NCBI GenBank assembly: GCA_001692895.1
Contig: KV748200.1
Coordinates: forward strand, 16,204 to 80,203
Source of the DNA: Cenococcum geophilum 1.58
Taxonomy: Eukaryota > Ascomycota > Dothideomycetes > Gloniales > Gloniaceae
Direction of reading: 5' to 3'
DNA: 64,000 nt
Position numbers and translations under genes: made by a program. This document shows positions 32,437 to 42,849 of this stretch, piece by piece (within the stretch, counting starts at the first letter, position 1; each line of letters starts with the position of its first letter). Below the pieces are notes generated by a model that had not been told where the DNA came from, ran no database searches, and saw nothing but the letters and a program-made list of their open reading frames with translations.

Positions 32437-34273
32437 ATTTCTTTATTTCGCTGACTTGTTAGCTTTGATTTTATACAAATTTTGCATTTATCTAATAGAA
32501 TATTTGACTGAAGACCTAGAGTCTTTTATAGTGAAATAGGATTTATATGGCCTATTTTTTGGTGCCAAAGTTTGATTTGATTTGCTTGTTCAAGCAAATT
32601 AATTTTATTTGCTTGTTCAAGCAAATTAATTTTATTTGTTTGTTCAAGCAAATTGATTTCATTTATTAGCTTAATTGATTTTATTTGCTTGCTTTTGACT
32701 TTTTTAGTCTTTTCACTAGGCAGATTGTTTTGTACTATATCTATATAGTACAGGGAGTTTCTTCCCATAGCTAAGATAAGTAGTTATTTATTTTTATAAA
32801 TATGGGCTTAACCGCCCTTAACTATAATTTTATAGCCAAGCTAATCTAGCTTACTGATAGAGATAAGATTGTATTAAAAATTGGGTGCATATCTACAGTT
32901 TTCTAGTACAATTTTGTTTCCTTTATTTACCAATTTAACATTTCCGATTCCAATATAATCAATTAATGCATTGGTTCCCCAACCAATTTTCCTATAGATA
33001 TCTTTAAAGCTTGTAAAGTATTCCTTTTTAGTTATTAGATGCTTAGTAGCTCCTAAGTCTAATATAAAATTAGCTCCTTTTTAATTTAGTTAGGGTTTTT
33101 TATTGGTAATAAGTACCTAATTGGTATCCATTAGATTAAGATCAATTTCAAAATCGTCTTCTTCTATATTACTAGGATAGTTATCACTAGTATTTATAGA
33201 CACGAGAGCTTCTTAAGGTTTTGGCTCATAATAGTGCTTGGTTTTAAAGCCTTTTGGGGCCTTTTTAGGAAATAGATAAAAACAGTCCTTTATAGAATGC
33301 GTAGTTGTTCTACACTTCTTATAGTACTTATTTTTATGTATTTAATTTATCTAATTGGTCCTAGGTTGTCTAGACCCTATAACTAAGGCTATTTCCTAAT
33401 CTTTAGATACCTGTCTTCTAGATTCGTCCAACAAGTTAGAAAACAGGTTTTCTAAGTTAATAGTACTAGAATTGGTTCTATAAGATTGGGTAACTATTAT
33501 AACAAATCCCTTGTAAGGACTGGTTAGGTTATTTAAAACCCAAGCAATAATCACCTAATTTGGCAATTCTATGCCTTTGGCTTTTAATTAGTCGGTAAGT
33601 TGCTTTACTTTATTCAAATACTCCTCCATAGAAGAGTATTTAGATAAGGTGGTCTCAAAAAGCTCTTTATAAATTAAGAATTCCGAGCTAAACCCTTTTA
33701 GGCTATAGAGATTTTTTAACAGTTTCCATGCTTCCAGAGCTGTTTTAGAATACCGTATTTATAAGAGAGGTCCATCCTTAATTGTTAGCCTTATATTGGC
33801 TAAGGCTTTTTAGTCGTTTTCCCCTTTTGGGGTAACTCCTTCTTCTATAGCATCACTAAGCGATCCTTTTATAAGAAGTAATTGGACCCAAAGGCTCCAG
33901 ACTTCGTAGTTAGATTGGCCAATGAGCTTTTTAATTAAGATTTTATCTAACATTTTATCTGCGAATAGATAAATAGAATTAAATAATAGGATTTAAATAA
34001 AATCGAATAATAGGATTTAAATAAATAGATACAATTAAAAGAATAGATAAACCAAATGATATACTTAAGATTCGATTAAGATTCGATCAAGATTTAACTA
34101 GAATGAAATTCAAGTAATAATAAAATAGAGATGAAATTAACTTAAGATATAGTTTAGATTTAATAAAAAAATTGGTTAATAATTAATTAATATTTGGTCG
34201 AGGTCAGATTTTAGAGTTTTAGTCAAAAATTAATTAAGATTTAGTTGAGGTTAGAGCAGCCAGGCTTATAACC

Positions 34274-34667
34274 TGTTAATTTACGTAAGCGGAGGTCGGA
34301 GGACGACAGGGTGAACGATATAGTGAAGTAAGTAAAGTGGATGAACTTAATGCAATTAATAATATCTATCTGCGGAGGATCGAGTCTCTATATACCTAGA
34401 AGACCCTAGTTCCGAAATGTCTACGTTCCGCCTCGTATTCTAATACGTTACCTAATACGCTAGGTGATACGTTACCTGACACACTAGGTGATACGTTACC
34501 TAATACACTAGGTAATACGTTACCTAATACACTAGGTGATACGTTACCTGATATACTAGCTAATACACTGGCTAATACCATTTAATACACCGCGTAAAGC
34601 CGTAGGGTTCTTCCAGGGTGTTCTTATGTAATGCTTATATAAGCAACATTAGAGATTATCATTAACA
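34274..34667 (-). repeat. 5' LTR of the second copia element
   Basis: 394 bp; TGTTAATTTACG start and ATTAACA end on the plus strand. The inner flank carries the same AGCCAGGCTTATAACC sequence as the first element. Confidence 0.88.
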
Positions 34668-34796
34668 CCTCTAGCTCGCTAGGCAGTAGGAATTAAGTCT
34701 TAAAAGTTGGAAAATTAATTATTTTTAATAGTAAGATGGGTATACGTAAGTTTTAAAGTGTGGCGCTACCTTTTAGTAAGGTTGTATACGCGGTAA
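34668..34796 (-). mobile_element. ORF1-only element, 5' leader fragment
   Basis: 129 bp of leader (CTCTAGCTCGCTAGG through GTAAAGGTTT), cut by the LTR end on one side. It shares its sequence, inverted, with the right end of the fragment at 30717-30924 on the far side of the copia element. Confidence 0.75.
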
Positions 34797-34962
34797 AGGT
34801 TTATACCTAGTATCTTATTAGGAAGCTGTAAATCCCTAATTTAGGGATTTATAAACTACTAAAATATAGCTACTAGTATATATTAAGCTGCCTAAAAATG
34901 ATTTATATATATAGGACTATAGCGCTATAGCCTAGAGGCTGCATACGTGGTATTATACGTAG
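34797..34962 (+). mobile_element. 3' end of an outer ORF1-only element, split by the insertion at 34963
   Basis: It matches the family 3' end (GCTGCCTAAAAATG, GCCTAGAGGCTGCATACG). It resumes after the inserted element at 37085-37125 (TATAATATAACGGATATAAAA and an A-rich tail). The 12-bp duplication TATTATACGTAG lies at the break. Confidence 0.8.
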
Positions 34963-37072
34963 TTTTTTTTTTTTTTTTTTTTTTAGGTCTGTTGTATTAT
35001 ACTACGTACAATACTGCGCATGCAGCCTCTAGGCTATGGCGCTATAGTTCTATATACATAAATCCTTTCTAGGCAGCTTAATATGTACTAGTAGCTATGT
35101 CCTAGTAGTTTATAAACCCCTAAATTAGGAGTTTATAGTTTCCTAGTAAAATACTAAGATACTACAACTACTAGGGAATGAGAAAATGGTAAGAAAAACT
35201 ATAAGAAATCCTAACCCCTGTCCCTGTCCTTTTGCAATTTATTTCTGTCCTTTTGCTCTCTAATATCATTTTAAGAGCCTAGTAGGAGTTGCCTCCTTCT
35301 AGAATCCTATCTGTTTTTATTCTTCCATAGAATCTTCTTCGCGTACTAGTTTAGCAGCTTTAAGAGTCTCGCAGTCTTTACTATTAGTAAAGTGTTTTTC
35401 TTTACAATTAATGCAAAGAGGGGTAGTATGCTGGCAAGGCTTGCCTGTTATTATACAGGTAGAACAGGAATGGTCTTTAGATAAATATGCAGCCGCACAG
35501 TATCTATAGGCCCTAGTAGAGCACCTGTCTCCTATATGGCCAAATTTTTGGCAGCTCGTACACTGCGTAGTAGGAGAGACTTCGAGGTATTTTACTACCT
35601 TAGTAGCTGTACCTGCAATTAATATCTCTTTTTGCTTAAGGATTTCTTGTCTTTTTTCTTTGTTTTCTATAGTAAAAACTATAGAGCCNAATCTNGTCTN
35701 TNGATCGTGTCTTTTTACACTAGATAAGATCCATCTAGGTAGTCCTTATATCCTTATAGGATTAAAGGTCTTAATTTATTCTTTTAGAAGCTTAGAGCCT
35801 CCTTCTCCTAGGAAAGATAGGGTAGGAACCCCATAGGCTATAATTTGAACCCATAGTTCTAGTTTTTGTTCTCTTTAAAAAGTAAAGTAATTATGCCAGA
35901 TTTCCTTATATTTAACTAGGAAATCCGCATTATACTCTTCCGTAGTTATAAGAAGAATATTTTGTTTTCCTTTAGTTCTAGCTATAGATGCTAAAATAGG
36001 TTTTTCTACTTGCAGTTTTAATGCAAATAGTTAATTAACTTTGTTTTGTATAGAGAAGGTATCTAAAGGTTAGTTCTTTTGGTCTATAATAAGGACTAGC
36101 TTCCTTTCTTATAGCTACTTTTTCTTACTTCTAGTAGAAGTAGAAGGGGTAGGAGATGGTGTTGGTAAGGAGGGCAGGGGGGACAAGGAAGGGAGGTTCT
36201 TCTTTAGTCTCTCTACGTAGGTTTCCTTAGTAGGAGCTACCTCCTTACGGAGAGCTCTTACTTCTTCGACTAATCCTTATAGGATATCTTTTGCCTTTTC
36301 TTTTCCTTTTATAAAGGGATTTTCTCCTACTAGAATACTCCGTGTATAGTCCTCTAGCTATTTAACTTATTTTTTTCTTCTTCTTTTTCTTCTTCTTCTA
36401 GCCCTTTATAGGCCTGTATTAGTCTTTCTAGGGCCTTTTATAGGTGTTATTTAGGAGAAAGGGGAGGGAAAGATATACTAGGTATACCAGCCGTAAAAGT
36501 TATTAATTTTATTGTCTTTTTTGCAGGTTTTTGGTTTTCTTTTTTAGTAGAAGACTAAAAATGTCCTCTTTTTTCTCCTGTCCTAAATAGGCCAGGAGAA
36601 GGAGAAGGGGTAGAAAAAATAAATGTAGTCGTAGACTCATTATCACTTATTTCTATAGGAGGTTTTTTTTTATACCTATTAGACTTTGGCATCTTATAGG
36701 GGGGTTTCCTAGTTTTTTTTTTTCTACCCTTATACCTTTCTCCTTACTAATCCTACTAGAAGATTTCTGGGGAGATTAGGCTAAAAGGGAGTAGAAAGAC
36801 TAGCCCCTATTGGTATTGGTATTGGTAGTAGTAGTAGTGGTTTTAGTTATTCCCTGTCCGTGCCTCGCTTATAAGCTAGGACCACCCCTAGAGAAAATTT
36901 TCTGTTAGGATAAGGGGGTAAAATGACAAATAAATCCACCTCTAGCTCGCTAGGCGGTAGGAATTAGGTCTTAAAAGTTGGAAAATCAATTGTTTTTGAT
37001 GGTAAGATGGGTATGCATAAGTTTTAGAGTATGGCGCTACCTTTGGTTAAGGTTGCATGTGCGGTGAAGGTT
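34963..37072 (-). mobile_element. Complete ORF1-only non-LTR retroelement (half-LINE) with poly(A) and TSD
   Basis: A 2110 bp element on the minus strand, flanked by the 12-bp duplication TATTATACGTAG (34951-34962 and 37073-37084). It ends in a 22-nt A tract (T on the plus strand, 34963-34984). Its 5' end is AAACCTTCACCGC. It has about 380 bp of leader, one ORF1 (start at 36692, down to about 35330) and a 3' untranslated end of about 350 bp. No reverse transcriptase or endonuclease lies between ORF1 and the tail. It must therefore depend on a LINE supplied elsewhere, like mammalian HAL1 elements derived from L1. It is inserted in the 3' end of another copy of the same family, in opposite orientation. 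Confidence 0.88.
35330..36692 (-). pseudogene. ORF1 of the complete half-LINE, inactivated
   Basis: Read in the minus direction: a basic start (MPKSNR-like), a charged coiled-coil-like region, the gag-like fold (QLFALKLQVEKP, then NADFL), and a cysteine/histidine-rich end with zinc knuckles (about 35340-35570; CINCKEKHF and LKAAKLVRE near the end). About 450 codons. Interrupted by stops and small shifts; a few Ns near 35689-35702. Same protein type as the frame at 409-1179. ORF1 proteins of this type come from Tad1-like LINEs. Confidence 0.75.
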
Positions 37073-37125
37073 TATTATACGTAGTATAATATAACGGATA
37101 TAAAAAATTTAATAAAAAACCTTCA

Positions 37126-37206
37126 TTAATTGCATTAAGTTTATCCACTTCACTTACTTCACTATATTATTCACCCTGTCGTCCTCTAACCTCCGCTTAC
37201 CTAAAT
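37126..37206 (+). repeat. Copia LTR fragment
   Basis: 81 bp from the end of the LTR (ATTGCATTAAGTTTATCC through CTTACCTAAATTAATA). It truncates the gypsy element that follows. Confidence 0.75.
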
Positions 37207-40200
37207 TAATAAGATTTAAAACTAAGGCAAATTAACGCCCGCCCTAATTAGTAGAAGCGACCCTAAAACCCACTAACTATACCTATAGGAGCTAGAGTAG
37301 GAAGATAGGCTACTATAATCCCTACTCCAAAAGCAGTCACTATAGTGTATTCGCGAGCCTCGCCTAACCCGCTGCGTACTACGCCCTTAACTAGCAATTA
37401 CCGCAATACCCTAATTGACCCTACTATAGTTATATGCTATAACTGCAATAAAGATAGTTACTTTACCTTATTCTACCTAGAGCTAAGGGATATAAGTAAT
37501 ATTAAGGAGATAAAGAAAGGAGAGACGTCTAATAAGTTAGGAAAAGAAGAACCCTATAGAAAGACTCCCCCCTAGGGTACCCTATTAATCTTAAAGAGAT
37601 TAATTTAAGTTAGTTAATAGGTGGAAACCACTTTATAGTTCTATATACAGTATCTTAAAATAGATATAGTGTTAATATAACCGCCCTTATTAATACTAGA
37701 GCAAATACTACCTATATAAATAACGTTACTAAGTTTTTAAATATAAAAGCCACCAGATTAGAGAAGCCTATTTAAGTAAGAGGATATAACTGTTAGGCTA
37801 GTAAGCTAGTTACCTATATCCTAAAGTTATATATCGCTTTTAATAAATAACGCTAGTATGGTATCCCCTTTTATATCCTAAACCTAGAGTCCTATAATAT
37901 AAACCTTAGCTAAAAATAGATATCCTATTTTAATATTTAGCTAAATATATAATAATAATTCATTGCTTAACGTCCAATTTAGATCCCTATTGGGCCCATG
38001 CGGACTACTCCTTATATACATATAGGGAGAAAACTCTATTTGAGAAAACCCCGTAATCTATCTCCCTACCTTTTAGGACTTGCCTACAAGGCGCCTGCGA
38101 GGCGCCTATAAGTCACCTATAGTGCTCCTACTACCTTACTTTTTAACCTCTTTAGGAACCACTGCTGCCGTAACAAGCCTATGGACGCGCTAGTATTGTA
38201 AACTTTACTCTACTACTATAGAGTCATTAGGGGGCGCCTGTTACTCGCCCCCCTACTTTTTATTACCATTTCCCTTATAACCTAGAACTAGTTTAGTATA
38301 TTTTAGCTAATAAGCCACTAGGTAACCGCCTTAAGGCCTTTTTATATTAAAAGCAGTATATTATAGTTCTCTATGCTAGCTACTAAAAGCATTACTTCTT
38401 AGTTAGTGCGTAAGGGGCATAACAGTATTACGTGTTTTAGTGTCTATCTTAGCTAGCTATATTCGCATCTTAGGCTACCTACTAGGACACTTATCCGGTA
38501 GAGCCAGTTTTTTAGTCCTATTATTCCTATTCTTAAAAGTATCGCTATTATATTTTCTACCTTTATTAGGCCTTCTTAGAGTTTTAGAGTATTTACCCCC
38601 TATAGCGTTAACTATACTACAGCTTAGGTTCCTCTTGCCTTAGTTAGCCTCTATACCTTTAACTCCTATACGCCTTTCTAGCGTTAGTCTAACTAGTATT
38701 ATATTGCGGTAGATAGTTTCCTAGCATTCTTTTATACTTTACTTTAGCTCCTTTCTCTCTCTTACTATTATCTTTACTGGCCTCTTACGCGTCTTCCTTC
38801 CTCCTCTATATAGGCCTGGGCCCTAAAGCAGTACTATTCTTCTTCTACTTTCTTTACCTATTTCTCTAATATGTCTTCCCTACTTTAGGGTTATTAGTTT
38901 ATTCTCCTATAGGGCGCCCTAAGGTCCCTCTATAGTTTATTTAGGCGTGTCTTAATATACTTTATAACATTAGAGTTGCGTTTATTTTAGGCCCTTTATA
39001 TTACAGCGGCTTTAATATATAGTTGTAGGGGGGGAATATTGGCTTCCTTCTTAAGAAGTGCTGTAGCCGTTTGCTTATATCCGCCTATTATACTCCAAAG
39101 GTAGGCTATTTAGACCTTTTAGAGTAGTTTAAGGAGCGACTTAAGGGGGCCTTTCTTAGATTCTCTAATAGCCTAAATACTGGACCTATACGTTATAGTT
39201 AGCCGGACAACTGCTATATATAGTAGGCGTGACCTTTAGAAGTATGGGCCTTATATAGAATTAACGATCCTAGATAATGCGATGTACTATACTTAGCCCT
39301 TACGGGCCGCTTATGCCGCATATACGCTCTACTAGAGCTTACTGTCTACCTATACTCTTAATACTTTTAGGCCCTAAACTAGTTAACCCCTAAAGCCTTA
39401 AATATAGATTATATACTAGAGATCTGCAAATTAGTTGCGTTTTCTTATAAAATAGATTAGCTGGTATTTCTCTGGTAAGAATTAGACTCTATATTGTCTT
39501 GCCTATTCTATATAGGTATTATAAGCTTTCTCTAGCATTCTACAATTCTTTACGGCTGATAGCCCGTATATAATTAGGTTTGTATTATTAATAAAGCCTA
39601 TCCCCTAAGTTACCCCTTCCTTAAAAAAGTTAAGTAGGTTGCTTATAAAGAAAAGGAAAAGTATAGGTAAGAGGGGTAATCCTTATAGTATTCCTATTAT
39701 AACTATAATAAGGGGGCTCTAGTATCCGCTAAAGACTAGTAATATTTCTTTTTAACCTATAAACCCTTGGATAAATTATATAATCTATTTTAAGAAGCCT
39801 TTTGCCCTAAGGATATATAGGAGACGCTTATAGGGTATATTGTTATAGGCGCCACTAATATCTAGGCTAAGTATTAATACTATAAAGTCCCTTTACATCG
39901 CCTATGCAGATTTAATAGTGGTAGCGAGTAGTGTAAGTGCTAATAGTGTTAAGCAGTTCTTTCTTGCCCCTATTTAGCTCTATAGTAGTAGGGCGTATTC
40001 CTTAGCCATATCTGCTATATAGTCCGCTATTACCTTTTCTAAAATCTTGCTAAGGGTGTTTTTTAAGGCAATAGGGCGGTAGCTTCCTAGGATTAAGTAA
40101 TCTGCTTTACCTTCTTTTTATAAAATAACCGTCGTTATAGATTTTCTAAGTTATAGGTAGTAGCCTATAGCAAAGCATACTCTAGTTATATCTATAAGCT

Positions 40201-41169
40201 AGGGTGCTATAAGTGGTCTATAGGTCTTTAAGGCCTTATTTAAAATCCCATCTAAACTTAGTGCTATATTATTTAAAAGGCGGCTAATAGTTCTAGCTAT
40301 TTCCTCTATTATTATATCGCTGTTAACCCATAGGCAAGTTACCGGTGCTTTACCCGTGATGTTACTAAGGTCTGCTAGAGCTGGTTAGGGGAAGAACCTT
40401 TCTATAAGAATCTTTACCTTCTTATCATTATTATTAGTGGCCTATAATTCCCCTACTCTTTATAGGGGTGGTAGGTATAGGTCTTTTACTAATCGCCCTG
40501 CCTTTTTCTTTACCTATTTTGCTATAGCCTATAGGCCCTTATTATAGGGGAGGCTCGGGTTAAAAGTATGCTTATTTATAAATTGTCTCTAGTTATTCCT
40601 TACTTCTTTTTTTAGGGTGTTCTTTAACTAGTTTCTTATATCTTTATATTATCTCTTATCTTTAGGGTTATAGCTACTTAAGTATTTCCTTTTTGCTGTT
40701 TAACCTTATTTTAACTACCATATATAGTATAGCTAAAGAGGAGCTCTTGCTGCACCTGGCCCAAAAAGACTAAAACCAACTAAAAAGAACCCTGAAAAAC
40801 ACTCAGAGAATCCCCCTAAGATGCATGCATCGCAGGGGAGGTACACGTCAACCGACGGTGGCTTGTACTCGCGCGTAACCGCCAGATCTACGCCTAATAA
40901 CGGCCCTCCACAATAAAGATAGGTGAATACCACACTATAAAGCGGAAACACCTCTATTAAGAAGGTATCTAATAAAATATAAAGCTTACTAGACGCGTCT
41001 AGTATCCAGAATTGCGGGGGAGTAACCATTAGCTATAATGAACTAATATAGCTAGTAGAATAGCTCCGCTAGTCTAGTAAACCTTAGGCGCCCCTCTAGT
41101 AAACCCTTAATTAAATCCTCCAACGGCTAAGCAAAATTAAAAATAAATAAAACCCCCTTTACTAGCGAA

Positions 41170-42600
41170 CCGCACCTAGGCCGCTGTAGCCGCGCTTTTA
41201 CACTATAGGGAACCTACCCCCCTTAAGATAATAACCGGGTATATAATTATAATATAACTAAATATAGAAAAAGCAGAGGGGCTTAGGGGATAATTAGAAA
41301 TAAAAGTCCTTATAGAGATTTATAAAGAGGTCTATAACGCAGTTATAGTCTAACACCTTAGGAACGGAGATATTAGAGTTACCCTAAAGGACTAATAGGT
41401 AAAGGAACGAGCCATAAGGGCAGGGGATAGGCTAGGAGAACGTATTAGTATAAAAGTGCTTCGCGAAAACTACTTAGTTAAAGTCCTAGTGGTTCCTATA
41501 AGCCTTAGGGTAGAAAAGGGACGCTAGGCGGACAACATAGCAACTATATAAAAGATAGTAAAACATATAGAACGCCTTATACTAAGCCTTAAGATTACCC
41601 AAATCTAATAGCTTTAATAGGAAAATATAAATTAAGTAAATAATAAGAATAATAAGAGAATATAAGGGTCGCTAGAGACTTACTAGGGTGTAAGGCAGTA
41701 TTGCCAGGGTGTACGGTAGGGAGCAGGCAAGCCGAGCATGAGTCACATAGGGAGTCGATGGAAGAGGACGATATGGTAATGAGGGTAGGCAATAGCCTCG
41801 TACTGAGACGAACCGATGAGGAGGGAAGGGCTGTAAGCCCAAGGAGCTTATAAGGAGGTGCCAAGGGCTAGCCGAAGGCTAGCCTTGGTGACCCCTAAGA
41901 GCCCCTAGGCGATGCAGCCGAGTAAGGGCCAAAATAACCCTTACACTAGGGAGACGCCGGTTAAACGTATAGCTCCCTTATTGTTAGCATATATACACTA
42001 GGAATGTAAAAACTCCTTATCTAAAAAGGAATAATTATAAATAGCCTTATATATAACGCAAGGCTCTATAACTATAGACTATACCTAAAATAATACTACT
42101 ACTATATATAATAGGGACACACCTAATCCACATACGCAGTATAGGTGTGCTGCGGCTACTATACAGGCCCCCATAATATAAGACACTACTTAAATTAAGA
42201 CTAAATAAAATATATAAACTACCACTGAAGTATATATAAGGCGTAAGAGAGAGAAGACTGCATTAAATATAGGAGGCGGAAGGTAAGGGCTTAATAGTTG
42301 CGGGAATAACTATACGCTAGGTTATATAAATGGAAACAACAGGTAATAAGCTAGGGGGACACAGGTGCCTTCCTAGCGTTTCCTACCTTTAGCACTAAGG
42401 GGCTAGGCTAGCTATCTTAAGCCTTAACGGGCTAAAAGTGGCGCCGCGCGATATTACTAGACTGTATAGGGATATAAGGGTTATAGGGGACACAAGGGAG
42501 AGGACGCCCTATAGGAAGACCCCTATAGACAGCTATAGTAAGCTTAAGACTAGGATAATTAAGAATTAGATTTAACGCGGTAAATATAACATTTATAGCC
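41170..42600 (+). pseudogene. LINE C ORF1 (gag-like), inactivated
   Basis: Readable pieces match Tad1-type ORF1 proteins: HLRNGDIRVTLKD (about 41355), VLRENYLVKVLVVPISL (about 41460), then, after the 257-bp LTR insertion, a degraded cysteine-rich zinc-knuckle stretch ending in CGY-type residues and GPHNIRHY-like sequence (about 42100-42190). It belongs to a different ORF1 subfamily from the half-LINE ORF1. Confidence 0.7.
41689..41945. mobile_element. Small solo LTR or TIR element, 257 bp, inside LINE C ORF1
   Basis: Ends TGTAAGG...CCTTACA, a 7-bp perfect inverted repeat of TG...CA type, flanked by CTAGGG on both sides (41683-41688 and 41946-41951). LINEs B and D lack it at this site. Base composition is unlike its host (GC-rich, no sign of heavy RIP), so it is young. 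It contains a strong hairpin (CCAAGGGCTAGCC GAA GGCTAGCCTTGG). Read on the minus strand it has a TATA-like CTTATAAGC near the middle, as an LTR promoter would. I favour a solo LTR. Confidence 0.75.
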
Positions 42601-42849
42601 GACCTATAAAGGGTATATAGCTAGCTAGTAAGAATAGGGGAGAAACTGGAGATAATAATAGACTTAGATATAGAAGCGCTAGTAGGAATATAAGACATGG
42701 GAATGGAAAGCTCTATATAAAATAAGTAGTAACTAGGGTATATATATAAGAGATAGAAGTTCTAAACATCCTAAAGAAAGTAGAAATAGAAGAAGTAAGG
42801 AATAAAGGAGAGGCGAAGGACCCTTACTAGGGGTCCGCCACCTATCTAT

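Larger units (their letters stand above)
30925..34667 (-). mobile_element. Second copia-like LTR retrotransposon, internally deleted (broken)
   Basis: Same family as 3857-9302, minus strand. LTRs lie at 30925-31412 and 34274-34667. The interior keeps gag, protease and most of integrase but lacks the RT/RNase H half. It is broken in many places. A solo LTR of the same family is inserted at 32009-32436. The outer flanks do not show a shared 5-bp duplication, so recombination has touched at least one end. Confidence 0.88.
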
